Assembly: GCF_001936475.1 (NCBI RefSeq)
Contig: NZ_MSPQ01000006.1
Span: 1 to 64,000 of the forward strand
DNA: 64,000 nt
Origin: Algoriphagus marinus
Lineage (GTDB): Bacteria; Bacteroidota; Bacteroidia; Cytophagales; Cyclobacteriaceae
Reading direction: 5' to 3'
The translations under genes were made by a program, and so were the position numbers. Shown piece by piece: positions 8,974 to 19,400 of this stretch. Positions within the stretch are counted from its first letter, which is position 1. Every line of letters begins with the position of its first letter. The notes beneath the pieces are model-generated. The model saw nothing but the letters and a program-made list of their open reading frames with translations, searched no databases and was not told the DNA's origin.

Positions 8974-10542
8974 ATGAAGCCGAGATTTATTCTTTTTTTA
9001 TTTTTTTCCGGATTGATTAATTCAGGCTGCGACTTCAGTTCAAAGCAAAATGTCACATCTGAGATCATAAAACTCCAAGCTGGTTTAATAAATGAGTACA
9101 ATTCGATTTCAAACACCAAAGATGCCGAAGTAGAAGAATTAGTCGGAGTGTATTTCATGCCATCTTGGAACACCTCTCCTGACCCGGCTATTGATCGTGA
9201 TAGTTTCTGGTCTTGCCTCCAAGATCCCGCCAATTGCTCGAGCCTACAAAACCCTGGAATCTGGGGACCAAAAGGCAGAATTTACAATGCCAAGTATCCC
9301 TATGAAGGCCCTTACCTCGACCGAAAGCCAATTGCCGAATTAAAAGGCTTCTATAAAAGAGATGACCCCGAAGTGATTCGGAAGCAACTTCAAATGATGA
9401 AAAGCTATGGCATTGATTTCTTTGCCTACAACTGGTTTTATGGAAGAAATTATTATTATCATTTATACTTTGGCCCTCAATCAAAAATCTACTATCCAGA
9501 AGGATGGAAAATAGATGCAAATCGCGACGGACGCGTAGCTGTTCCCGGACTTGAAGAATGGAGTGACCAGCTGAAAGTAATGCTGGAAGTGAATTCCAGC
9601 TTACCCGAAAAAGACCAAATGAAATGGGTGATCAACTGGTGCGATGACAGTCATGAGCGTTGGATGGCTTGGCTAAAAATCGGGTCTCCGGATGAAATGG
9701 CAAGAAAAGCGAACTATGAGGGAGAAAAACCAGACAAAGCACTTTATCTAAAAGTCCATGAGAAAATCACAAGACAATGGACTGATAATTATTTCAAGAG
9801 AAAGGACTATTTAAAGGCTCCTGATGGGCGGCCAATTATCTATTTCTATTTCCCACAAGACGCAGAATCACGGGCAGCCTATTATGGATTAACCTTAAAA
9901 AACCTCTTAGACCTTTCGCAGGAAGTCGCCAAAAAGCAAGGTTTTCCTGGGATCAAATTCATAGCTATCACAGCAGGTCCAATGATGCCTAACGAAAAAG
10001 CTTATGGTCTTCCTACCAAATGGGTAGCTAAAAACCCTCAAAGACCTTGGGAAGGTGGAGAATACAGGAATAAGCAATTACTACAAGAATACGTGCCTCG
10101 ATTGAAAGGAATGGGCTTTGAAGGGATGACGGGGTATGTTTACCATAACTTCATGGAGAAGTCAAATAAATCCTTTGCCGATATGCGTGAGACCTACAAA
10201 GGGCATTGGAACATGTGGTCAGAGAAGTTTAAAGATGATTCGAACTTCGAATACCAGGTCCCTGTAGCTATGGGTTGGGATATGAGACCTGCTGGCGGCA
10301 CTTGGCCACAGCAAAGCGGATTCCCCAGCGAACCTCAAAAGGATCGAGTTCACTCCGATAAAACTTCTTTTTCGGCAAAACTTCGTGATGCACAAGCTGT
10401 ATCCAGAAAATACAGAAACTCCAACGGCAATACCGTGATGATTTGCTGCTGGAATGAATACCTGGAAGGTAATTACATTGAACCCACCGAAGGCCACGGA
10501 TTTGATTATTTGGAGGCTATTAGAGAAACCTTCAAAAAATAA
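8974..10542 (+). CDS. GH99/GH71-like glycoside hydrolase-type lipoprotein
   Basis: A 522-aa exported protein. The signal ends at INSGC, an imperfect lipobox. The body resembles the TIM-barrel GH99-like/WbsX family (endo-alpha-mannosidase related): GVYFMPSW near the start, DIDFFAYNWFYGRNYYYH-like sequence around residues 145-163, GRPIIYFYFP, KFIAITAG, and a terminal CCWNEYLEGNYIEPTEGHGFDYLEA. The latter resembles the conserved acidic region where the catalytic residues lie in these families. It may cleave alpha-mannan or another glycan at the surface. It is not inside a SusCD locus, so the substrate remains open. The gene converges on the CHAT gene across a shared terminator. Confidence 0.65.
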   Translation: MKPRFILFLFFSGLINSGCDFSSKQNVTSEIIKLQAGLINEYNSISNTKDAEVEELVGVYFMPSWNTSPDPAIDRDSFWSCLQDPANCSSLQNPGIWGPKGRIYNAKYPYEGPYLDRKPIAELKGFYKRDDPEVIRKQLQMMKSYGIDFFAYNWFYGRNYYYHLYFGPQSKIYYPEGWKIDANRDGRVAVPGLEEWSDQLKVMLEVNSSLPEKDQMKWVINWCDDSHERWMAWLKIGSPDEMARKANYEGEKPDKALYLKVHEKITRQWTDNYFKRKDYLKAPDGRPIIYFYFPQDAESRAAYYGLTLKNLLDLSQEVAKKQGFPGIKFIAITAGPMMPNEKAYGLPTKWVAKNPQRPWEGGEYRNKQLLQEYVPRLKGMGFEGMTGYVYHNFMEKSNKSFADMRETYKGHWNMWSEKFKDDSNFEYQVPVAMGWDMRPAGGTWPQQSGFPSEPQKDRVHSDKTSFSAKLRDAQAVSRKYRNSNGNTVMICCWNEYLEGNYIEPTEGHGFDYLEAIRETFKK

Positions 10543-10544
10543 AA

Positions 10545-10573
10545 AATGGTCCTGAGCTTTATTCAGGACCATT
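10545..10573. terminator. bidirectional terminator between convergent genes
   Basis: AATGGTCCTGA (10545-10555) pairs perfectly with TCAGGACCATT (10563-10573) across a 7-nt loop. A-rich sequence on the left flank provides the U-tract for the minus-strand gene, and ATCATTT on the right serves the plus strand. It separates the GH99-like gene from the CHAT gene. Confidence 0.75.
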
Positions 10574-10578
10574 ATCAT

Positions 10579-13500
10579 TTACATATTCTCAGAAAGCTCT
10601 TTCCTGATCTCTACCAATTTTTCTTTCAGTTCTTTTTCTGTTTTCTGATCACCGAGAGTGTGTAGCAGACAGTCAAAATGTTCTAATTCCGCCTGTTTTT
10701 GACCAAGAGTTCCCGCTTTTTTCCAAAGAAATTCATATGCTTCGGAAACTCTTTTATGGACTGTTGCGGTCCCTTCTATCAGCATTTGTGTAAGCAGAAT
10801 ATTTGCTTTTCCAGCTATATCCCAATAGGAACTTTTTGGGCTATAGCTATTCTCGAACTTATCAAGTAATTCTGCCATCGCATTTCGTGCTTTTATAGGC
10901 GTAAACTTCAAACCTTTTTTACCTTCTAATTCATTTCGTACCTGAAGAAACTGAAGCCAGTTAGTCAGGGGATAGACTTCTTCCAAATTTGAAAGTTCAG
11001 AAGCCCTTTCATAGGCATTAATAACCGCAGTAAGCATTTCCTGAATTTTACCAGAATCGTTCAACTGGATCAATCTTTTGTAAGCACTACCGATTAGACT
11101 CCAACGCTCAGCAGTCTCGCTAAAACGATTTAAGCTTTCAAGATCTTTCACAACCTCAGAGATTTCCTGAATCGCCTCCTTTTTAGAAATGGTTTTTGAT
11201 TTGTATCGAAGTAGGCATTCCTTCACACGGATATTGCAATATTTCTCTAATGATTGAACCGAAAATTCATTTTTCTTAGACTTCATCATCACCGAGTAGA
11301 TTCGAATTGCGTCTTTGTAGAGATTCAAATTACCGTAAAGTTTGGCCAGATACTCCAAAATTGTATCATTTCGCTCCGAACCTTTGAAGATCATTTGATC
11401 AATTTCCTTTACTCGATTTATGACTTTATCAACATCATAATTAGAGGTCTCAAGTTTATGAATCAAATTCAACAATTCTATTTCAATTTCTTCCAGAAGT
11501 AAAGGACTGTTGTTTTCTGATTTTGACTGCTTCTTATCAGTCAAAGTATAGAATGGATCACCGTAGCACTGGAATGCTCCCCAAGTATTAGTTCTATTTC
11601 CATAATCCTCATAAATCTTCTTTCGAGCTCTTTTCACTGATTCTCCAAATCCTAACCCAGAGAACATAAACTGATAGAATAGCTTTGCAAAATCATAAGC
11701 GGCAGAATCATCAACAGCCCAACCCGCTACAATAACAGCTCGGACTCCATTATTTATCAACTGAGTCCCGATATTCGCTGCAAAACGATTTCTATTCTGA
11801 CTTCCTTTTTCCTCTGCTGAATCCATTTGTCCTAAGTAGCAGCAATTGACAAAAACCAATTCAGGAACATCTGACATTCCTGCCAATTGTCCAGGAAGCA
11901 AAAATGTATTGTTTCCGATGACCATTCCAGAATTTTTTTCATCTCCATAGTTGAAAAGGCCATGTCCTGCAAGGTGAATTATTTTGTGCTTTTTGGTAAG
12001 AAGTTTCAAAAGCACACTTTGAGCATCGCTGAAAATAAGACTTTCCGTTTCAAACTTTTCCTGCCGAAGAAGTTCTGTTACAAGCTCTCCTTCACGTCTC
12101 GCTCCAGGCAATTGCCCCATAAAACCTTCCAAGTTTGGATCACCTATGACTAAGGCACTTTTGGAAGATACACGCGAAATAGCCCCTCGTGAATTCTCAG
12201 TTGCCAATTGACGCACCATGCCGGAATTGATACAAAGCGGGACAGAATTGATGTCCTCTTGCATCATTTCCCAAGGAAACTCTGCTGTATCCAAGTCCAG
12301 AACCCATGAAATATTATTCTGACGCTTGAGCTCCTCTTTGAATTTCAATGGAATCAACAATTCATACATTGTTTTAGCAATCTCTGCTGAAAACATATTT
12401 TTATGTGTCATCCGATTCAAAAGCACTTCCAAAACTTTGGTATTGGAAGGCATATATTCTACACGCTCACTGGCGCCAGTTGTGGCTAGAGCCATTTTTA
12501 TTTTCTTTCCCCCTGGAGATTCACCACGAACTTCAAATCCACTTTCTTCACAGACTGTAATTCTGGTCCACCAATCCGTGGAGTTTTCCTGAGGAATTCG
12601 CCACTGTCTTCCAATTTTGGTCTCCATTCCTGTTCCTCGGAATACAATATTGAATTCACGACTTTGATTGGCCTCAATGTTCTTCATGGATTTCAAGATC
12701 GCCAAGGCCTTATCATGATAGAGCTCGATGATTTCTACTTCCTCTATTCCTTTTTTCAGGCCTTTATAAGTCGCTGTGATATTTTTATTTGCCTTTTGGA
12801 TTCCCAGAATAATTGCCCGAACCGAGCTTTCGGTGGACAATCCTCCAAAAGAATTACCGATAGCAATAACTGAAATCCCCAAAGGCTCATCGTTTGAATA
12901 ATTATCTGTTGGATTGCAAATTGTCAAATACCGAGAAATCCCCTTTTCAACAGTATTCATCAATTGGAAACTGGTCAATTCTCCGGTTTTTCCTAAGCCC
13001 ACAATCACTCCTCCTTGAAAATCACCCTTGCTGCATCCCCGGTTCAAAATAATCTGATGAGTACCAATATCACCTGGATAAAGTCCCAAAGAATGCAATC
13101 GGCTAAGTTCATTATTCAGCTTTTTGTCGATGGCACTTTCACTATACAGAATAGCATCACCTTCAAAGTGTCCTGCCATAACTGGATATCTAGCGTAAAT
13201 CAGATTTCCATGGGTTACTGTCACCTGAATCGGTAGATCATTCATCCAACGTTCCCCAGTTTGTCCCAAGCCAAGTAATGTGTTCTCGACATTCTCCTCA
13301 CTGAGATCGAAAACTTGATTTGGCTCTGCTACAAAGTCCTTTTCTACTCCCCTCACTTGAGGAAGACTATTTTGCAACTTGCTGGTCTTACCATAAATCA
13401 GGATCTCATCGATCGCCGCAAACAATTTACTTTCAGTGGAAAGTGCTCCATGAGTAGCGTTGGCATAGAAATAATTTTTGGTACGCAGGATTTCCTTCGG

Positions 13501-15906
13501 AATACCCGATTCCCAAGTCACACTTTCGTCTCCGGCATTTGTAGCCTTGAAAACTAACTCCCCGTCTTCAATTTCCAGATCAGAGATCGTGAATTTATCT
13601 TTTCGACTTTGACCCGCGATATAGCTCACGTTGGAGTAATCCAATCGATCTGCCTCAGCCAAGACTTTTTCTTGATACTTCCCAAATTCATCGAGGTACT
13701 TCTGATCTGGGATCGGCCAGGATTGGTCTCCAAATGCTGTCCGTAGTTTTTTCCAAAATTCCCGGTCAGAAAAATCATGTTTTCCTAATCGATTAATTGG
13801 AAGAAGATTCAGAATTCCAGGGAAATTCGTGAAATAATTAAGAAGTCCTTTTGTGGAATTTTTTATATCAATTTTTCCCAGCAATTGAATAATATCATCC
13901 TTGCCAAAAAGTACATACGGAATTCGATAAGATCCGCCCAAAGGTGATCCTAAAAATAAGGTTCTGAAGCCAGGAGTGTCATTCAGTTGCTTCCAAGTAT
14001 CAGGGAAATAAATCGCAAAATCCCTTACTAGAACTCCCCCCATACTGTGACCAATTATCTTTATTGGTTGGTTGAAAGCTAATAGTTCTGTAATCTTTTG
14101 ATTCAGTCGCTTTGCTGTTTCCGGAAGGGGTGAGCGCCAATCAAACTCAAAGGTCACCACATCGTAATTTCGTTCGAGATTCTTTCCCAGCCCTTTATAG
14201 GAAGTACCTATCAAAGAATCTGCTTGTACCTTCTCTGTACTATTCACATAATCCAATCGAGTAAGTTCTCCCTTTAGAAACCGTATGTAATTGATCCAAA
14301 TTTGATTGGAACCTACCTGAAGGTTGGAACCCATGATACCCGGAAGTAAGATTGCAATTGGTCGCTTTCCTTTGGCCTGATCGCGCTTGTATTCTCCTCC
14401 TTCAATTCCAAATACACCACGGTCCTTCTGTCCTATGGTTGATTTGGAAACCAGTTCAAATTTGCGAGGAACGGAAGATCCATCTGATTCCAGTCCAAAG
14501 CGAATGGCCTCACGAGTACTCTCAGTAATAAAATATTTAAGGTGATCAATCTGACCACTGGCCTCAATAAATGCAGAAACCTTTCCTTCTTCACGAGCTC
14601 CACCCCAATACATACTCTCCGTATCAACTACCAAGTCATTTTTTCCCATGAAGAAAAACTTCCCAACCAATACCACCAAGCTTTTCCATTTCAAGCTCAA
14701 CTCACTACTTCCGCCGACAACATAGAGCGGTGCTTGAATTTTGATTTCAGTGCCCTGAAAATTCAGTACTTCCACAAAAGGTGACTTGGGATTCATAGAT
14801 TCCAATCCGGGCAATACATCTGTATTATCCTTGCTTTCAACAGCAGCCATGATCAACTCCTTGAAAGAGATAAAAATCGGATTTCCGATCTGTCCACTGG
14901 CTAATCCCAATAAATTAAAAGTGACATTGAGGAAGAGGTTCAATCTAGATGAGGCAAGCGTGGTACCATTCGCTGGACAAGCGACACGCACCATCTTTCG
15001 AATGCTTATGTTTTTTGATTTGATTTCTTTTTCGATAGCCTTGATAAGTTCAAGATCTTTGACCCGATCCTTTTCTTCCAAAACAGATCGCTCATATTCA
15101 TCAAAACCTTTGGAATCTGATTCGGGCACGCAAAACCTCGCCAAGGTATCCGCTACTAATCCACCACGAGAGTGACTGACCAAATCAAGAGCTATCCCAT
15201 TTGGGAGAGATTTGACCAACGCCAGCACATTCTCCAAAGGGCTACAGGTAAGAGTTCTATGCTGAAAAGCAATGATGGAATTTCGTGGATATCCCAAAAC
15301 TATATTTTTCCAATCTTCGGAATCCTTCAAATCCAAAAAAGAACCTAACGTGGAGGAACCAGTCCCATGCAGAAAAAGCAAATGTGGCTTGGATCCATCC
15401 AGGCTTTCAGCCCTTTTCAATTCAAACTGTGGGGAGCAATACAGTAATACTCCTGAACCAACATTTTGAAAGTCGATTCCATCGATGGATAATTGTTTGT
15501 CTTCAAGCTTTTTTGCCAAGTCCTTTACCAATGGAAAAACAACCTCACGCTTGGAGAAAATCTTTAAAATCTTAATTCCTATTTTGCTGACTACTCCTCT
15601 GTTTTGCGCATCAACTTCGATTTCATCCGGAAGAAACAACTCATCACCCTCTCCAGACCTTTTGAATTGTGATGGGAAAAGCTCACGAAGAGTCTCATTA
15701 TCCCCCAACCAGACTGTGTCATCTGATAAATTGAGTTCGATAAGTTGATCATCCCTGATCTCAAAAGATTGCTCGGGTACGTCTCCCCGAGTAGGGCTGA
15801 GCACAGAAAAGGCTTTATTCAGCTGGTAAAATTCAAAACCCTGATCCTCTCCAGTAACAAAGGCTGCCTGATCTTGACCTTTTAATTTGATTTTTAGATT
15901 GGCCAT
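10579..15906 (-). CDS. giant CHAT-domain protease with two alpha/beta-hydrolase domains
   Basis: A 1775-aa protein without signal peptide or evident membrane segment, so probably cytoplasmic. Domains in order: unknown N-terminus (1-170). Alpha/beta hydrolase 1 (about 172-460) has HGTGSS at 180-185, nucleophile Ser246 in SHSRGG, and probable acid D424 (GKNDLVV) and H455. Alpha/beta hydrolase 2 (about 514-840) is LCAT-like, with LPGIMGSNL, Ser621 in GHSMGG, LGSPLGGS and probable H819. A middle module (about 890-1045) has VTHGNLIYARYPVMAGH and GGVIVGLGKTGELT and recalls CHAT-associated or aminopeptidase-like folds. The CHAT domain (about 1150-1455) has His1315 in LAGHG and Cys1356 in FVNCCYLG. 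The helical TPR-like tail is 1465-1775. All three active sites look intact. CHAT enzymes are caspase-like cysteine proteases. I infer a sensor/effector that couples proteolysis to lipid or ester hydrolysis. It is monocistronic, with a shared terminator downstream and 567 bp of non-coding DNA upstream. Confidence 0.75.
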   Translation of the reverse strand: MANLKIKLKGQDQAAFVTGEDQGFEFYQLNKAFSVLSPTRGDVPEQSFEIRDDQLIELNLSDDTVWLGDNETLRELFPSQFKRSGEGDELFLPDEIEVDAQNRGVVSKIGIKILKIFSKREVVFPLVKDLAKKLEDKQLSIDGIDFQNVGSGVLLYCSPQFELKRAESLDGSKPHLLFLHGTGSSTLGSFLDLKDSEDWKNIVLGYPRNSIIAFQHRTLTCSPLENVLALVKSLPNGIALDLVSHSRGGLVADTLARFCVPESDSKGFDEYERSVLEEKDRVKDLELIKAIEKEIKSKNISIRKMVRVACPANGTTLASSRLNLFLNVTFNLLGLASGQIGNPIFISFKELIMAAVESKDNTDVLPGLESMNPKSPFVEVLNFQGTEIKIQAPLYVVGGSSELSLKWKSLVVLVGKFFFMGKNDLVVDTESMYWGGAREEGKVSAFIEASGQIDHLKYFITESTREAIRFGLESDGSSVPRKFELVSKSTIGQKDRGVFGIEGGEYKRDQAKGKRPIAILLPGIMGSNLQVGSNQIWINYIRFLKGELTRLDYVNSTEKVQADSLIGTSYKGLGKNLERNYDVVTFEFDWRSPLPETAKRLNQKITELLAFNQPIKIIGHSMGGVLVRDFAIYFPDTWKQLNDTPGFRTLFLGSPLGGSYRIPYVLFGKDDIIQLLGKIDIKNSTKGLLNYFTNFPGILNLLPINRLGKHDFSDREFWKKLRTAFGDQSWPIPDQKYLDEFGKYQEKVLAEADRLDYSNVSYIAGQSRKDKFTISDLEIEDGELVFKATNAGDESVTWESGIPKEILRTKNYFYANATHGALSTESKLFAAIDEILIYGKTSKLQNSLPQVRGVEKDFVAEPNQVFDLSEENVENTLLGLGQTGERWMNDLPIQVTVTHGNLIYARYPVMAGHFEGDAILYSESAIDKKLNNELSRLHSLGLYPGDIGTHQIILNRGCSKGDFQGGVIVGLGKTGELTSFQLMNTVEKGISRYLTICNPTDNYSNDEPLGISVIAIGNSFGGLSTESSVRAIILGIQKANKNITATYKGLKKGIEEVEIIELYHDKALAILKSMKNIEANQSREFNIVFRGTGMETKIGRQWRIPQENSTDWWTRITVCEESGFEVRGESPGGKKIKMALATTGASERVEYMPSNTKVLEVLLNRMTHKNMFSAEIAKTMYELLIPLKFKEELKRQNNISWVLDLDTAEFPWEMMQEDINSVPLCINSGMVRQLATENSRGAISRVSSKSALVIGDPNLEGFMGQLPGARREGELVTELLRQEKFETESLIFSDAQSVLLKLLTKKHKIIHLAGHGLFNYGDEKNSGMVIGNNTFLLPGQLAGMSDVPELVFVNCCYLGQMDSAEEKGSQNRNRFAANIGTQLINNGVRAVIVAGWAVDDSAAYDFAKLFYQFMFSGLGFGESVKRARKKIYEDYGNRTNTWGAFQCYGDPFYTLTDKKQSKSENNSPLLLEEIEIELLNLIHKLETSNYDVDKVINRVKEIDQMIFKGSERNDTILEYLAKLYGNLNLYKDAIRIYSVMMKSKKNEFSVQSLEKYCNIRVKECLLRYKSKTISKKEAIQEISEVVKDLESLNRFSETAERWSLIGSAYKRLIQLNDSGKIQEMLTAVINAYERASELSNLEEVYPLTNWLQFLQVRNELEGKKGLKFTPIKARNAMAELLDKFENSYSPKSSYWDIAGKANILLTQMLIEGTATVHKRVSEAYEFLWKKAGTLGQKQAELEHFDCLLHTLGDQKTEKELKEKLVEIRKELSENM

Positions 15907-16473
15907 TTTTTTAAAAATTTAAAACGGTTGATGGATAAATGATTTGGAACAAAGCTCCAGATCCTATAAAAGCTGTTAAACTATCTGCCCACTTATCAGA
16001 AAAATCTGCTAAACAGAATCATTAAAATAGGTATTTATGAGAGGATTTTCAATAATTAAAGGGATTAAAACTATTTTGAAATAGGAAATCTCCACTGCAT
16101 TAATTCCCATTCGTTTTTAGATTAAAAACCATGAAAAATGTGAAAGTCAAGAAATACAGGAATTTTTAGAAATTCGCCTGGCATCAATAAAGACAGGAAG
16201 AGTACGCCATATATTTGAAAGATCAGTCTTACCAAGAAAGTATTCAAGCCGGAAAAAAATGAGAATTAGAATCCTGGCATCCTAAAGGACAATCATAGAA
16301 TATTTTACAATCGGTTGGTTTAGCTTTTTCATTTGACCTATTTTTAAGAAACACTTTTCCGATCAATTATGAAATCAAGCATGACCAAAAAGTCACACAC
16401 CGGAATGTCCCGAAAGCTTTCGGGATAACCAAGCGAGATTCCATGTGACCATTAATAATCAAATTATAAACAG
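15907..16473. other. 567-bp divergent intergenic region
   Basis: This AT-rich stretch separates the divergently oriented CHAT gene and Tricorn-like gene and must hold both promoters. I see no credible ORF or RNA gene. Reading toward the CHAT gene, an approximate TTTA-N19-GAGCTTTG element lies near the start codon but is too degenerate to call. A perfect 16-bp palindrome at 16409-16424 is described separately. Confidence 0.6.
16409..16424. repeat. perfect 16-bp palindrome
   Basis: CCCGAAAG (16409-16416) is followed directly by its complement CTTTCGGG (16417-16424), with flanking T and A extending it by one pair. It lies 50 bp before the Tricorn-like start codon. It could be an operator or a short dispersed palindromic element. 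No second copy appears in this window. Confidence 0.6.
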
Positions 16474-19400
16474 ATGAAAAAACTCTTTACCACCTCCCTC
16501 CTTCTTGGAATTGCCTTTTCGGCATTTTCCCAAGGAACCCAGCTTCTCCGACAACCCACGCTCAGCCAATCAGAAATTGTCTTTGTCTATGCCAATGACC
16601 TCTGGAAAGCTCCAATAGCGGGTGGAAATGCGATTCGAATGACCAGTAATGACGGTGAAGAAAGTCTTCCGCACTTTTCTCCAGATGGAAATTGGATAGC
16701 ATTTACAGGTGAATACGATGGTAATACCGATGTCTATTTGATCCCTTCTATAGGTGGCGAGCCAAAGCGATTAACTTGGCATCCCGGAGCTGATCTAGTG
16801 ACCGGCTGGAGTCCTGATGGATCTAAAGTGATTTTTTCCTCTGGAAGAGAAGGTCATGCGACCCAAGAGTCCAAGTTTTTTGAAGTGAGTGTGAATGGCG
16901 GCATGCCAAGCCCTATTATAGTCCCGCGAGCAGTAAACGGAGAGATTTCTTCAGATGGCAAGCATATGGCCTATCAGCAAATTTCTTTTTGGGATCCAGA
17001 ATGGCGAAATCACCGCGGTGGACAAGCGAAGCCCATTTGGATACTCGACCTTAAAGATTACTCACTTCAGATGACTCCTCAGACAGATAATGAGCGCCAT
17101 ACTGATCCAGTTTGGTTTGGCAACAAAGTCTTTTACATCTCTGAGCGAGATAATTTGGCTAATCTTTGGTCGTATGATCCTGGTACCAAACAAGAAAAGC
17201 AGGAGACCTTTTTGAAAGATTTCGATATCAAAAGCATCGATGCTGGCCCCGAAGCGATCATAATTGAGCAAGGAGGATTTCTCCACCTTTATAATCCGAG
17301 CACTGGAAATTTGACTCAGGTCAACATCACTGTAAATGGTGATTTTCACTGGGCTCGTGAGCGTTGGACAGATGTATCTGCCAACCAGCTCCAAAATCCA
17401 CAGCTCTCACCTACTGGACAACGAGCAATCTTTGAGTATAGAGGAGAGATCCTGACTTTCCCTAAAGAAAATGGTGCAGGAAGAAACCTGACGAATACCT
17501 CCAGGTCAGCTGAGCGTTCTCCTGTTTGGTCGCCAGATGGGAAAAACGTCGCGTATTTCTCTGATGCTTCAGGGGAATATCAATTGATCATAGCAGATCA
17601 AGCAGGTATGGTTTCGAAGAAAATCGCTATTCCTGATCCAAGCTTTTTCTTTAAGCCTGAGTGGTCTAGTGATAATGTACACATCGCCTATACAGATACC
17701 GATTACAATATCTGGGTCACCAATGTGGCTTCAGGAACAAGCAAAATCGCAGATACGGATCGATTTGCCCATCCTAATCGAAGCATGAATCCAGTTTGGT
17801 CTCCTGATGGGAAATGGATCGCCTATTCCCGATTGATGGATAATCAGTTAAAATCAATTTTTGTCTATGAAGTGGCTACAGGAAAGAAAATCCAAGTGAC
17901 TGACACCATGGCTGATGCAATTTCTCCTATCTGGGATGCTTCTGGCAAATACCTCTATTTCTTGGCAAGCACTGATTTCGGATTGAATACAGGATGGCTG
18001 GATATGAGTAGCTACGATCATCCTGTGACTCGTGCGCTTTACTTTACAGTGTTAAATGCTGCTGATTCTTCCCCACTCCTTCCTCAAAGTGACGAAGAAA
18101 AAGAAAAGACAGAAGAAAAAAAGAAAGAAGAGAAAGCAACTGTGACGGTAACGATCACCGAAGCAGGTATTCAGCAGCGGATAGTGGCCATCGATATCCC
18201 GACCCGAAACTATTCTGCGTTAGCTCCTGCTCCAGAGAATCAGATCTTTTACATGGAAGTGATTCAAAATGAAGGGACGACGATGAAAAAATATGATTTG
18301 ACTAAGCGGAAGTCTGAAGATTTCCTGCCTAAGGTGAATCAAGTGGTGATTTCAAATGATCGAAAATCCCTGCTATACCAGTCTGGAAATACTTGGGGAA
18401 TCATTGAAACTTCCGGAAATGGAAAAAAAGTAGGAGACGGAGCTTTGAAAAGTATTGCATCTATGAAAGTTAAAGTTGATCCGATGGCAGAATGGCAGCA
18501 GATCTACCGGGAAGGCTGGCGCTATCAGCGGGATTTTCTCTACGTAGAGAATGTTCACGGTGCACCTTGGAATGAAATCTTCGAATGGTACAAGCCATGG
18601 GTAGCTTCAGTTCGTCATCGAACAGATATGAATTACATCATTGACATTATTGGTGGTGAAGTCGCAGTTGGACATAGCTACACTCGAGGTGGTGACTTTC
18701 CAGATATTGATAGAGTTCCTATCGGGTTGCTAGGAGCAGATTTTGAATTGGATAATGGAAATTTCAAAATCAAAAAAATCTATACAGGCGAAGATTGGAA
18801 TCCTGGTTTGGATGCTCCTTTAGCTCAAGTTGGTGCTCAAGCCAAAGTTGGAGAATACCTTGTTGGGGTGAATGGAAAAGCTATTGAAAAAGGAATTAAC
18901 CTCTACACCTATTTTGAAGGATCTGCCAATGTTCCAACTAAAATTCATCTGAATTCAAAACCGGGATTGGAAGGCTCTCGCAGCATTTTGGTGCTTCCGG
19001 TTAGCAATGAAAATCAGTTACGAAACATCGCTTGGATAGAAGGGAACCGTCGAAAAGTAGATCAACTTTCCGATGGAAAACTAGCCTATGTTTATCTTCC
19101 AAATACGGGTCAACCTGGCTATACTTCCTTCAATCGCTATTATTTTGCGCAGCAGGATAAGAAAGGTGCTGTCATCGATGAGCGAAACAATGGAGGTGGA
19201 TCAGCAGCCGACTATATGGTAGATATTATGAATCGAAAATTAACCGGCTACTTCAACTCACGGGCTAATGACCATAAACCTTTCACCCAACCGATGTCTG
19301 GCATCTGGGGACCAAAAGTCATGCTGATCAATGAGCGTGCGGGCTCAGGTGGAGACCTTCTACCCTACCTTTTTAACAAAATGGAAATCGGTCCATTGAT

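Noticed and set aside
10579-15906. CHAT protein as a Craspase (type III-E CRISPR) component
   Set aside because: There is no Cas7-11, cas1/cas2 or array nearby, and the added lipase domains are not part of that system.
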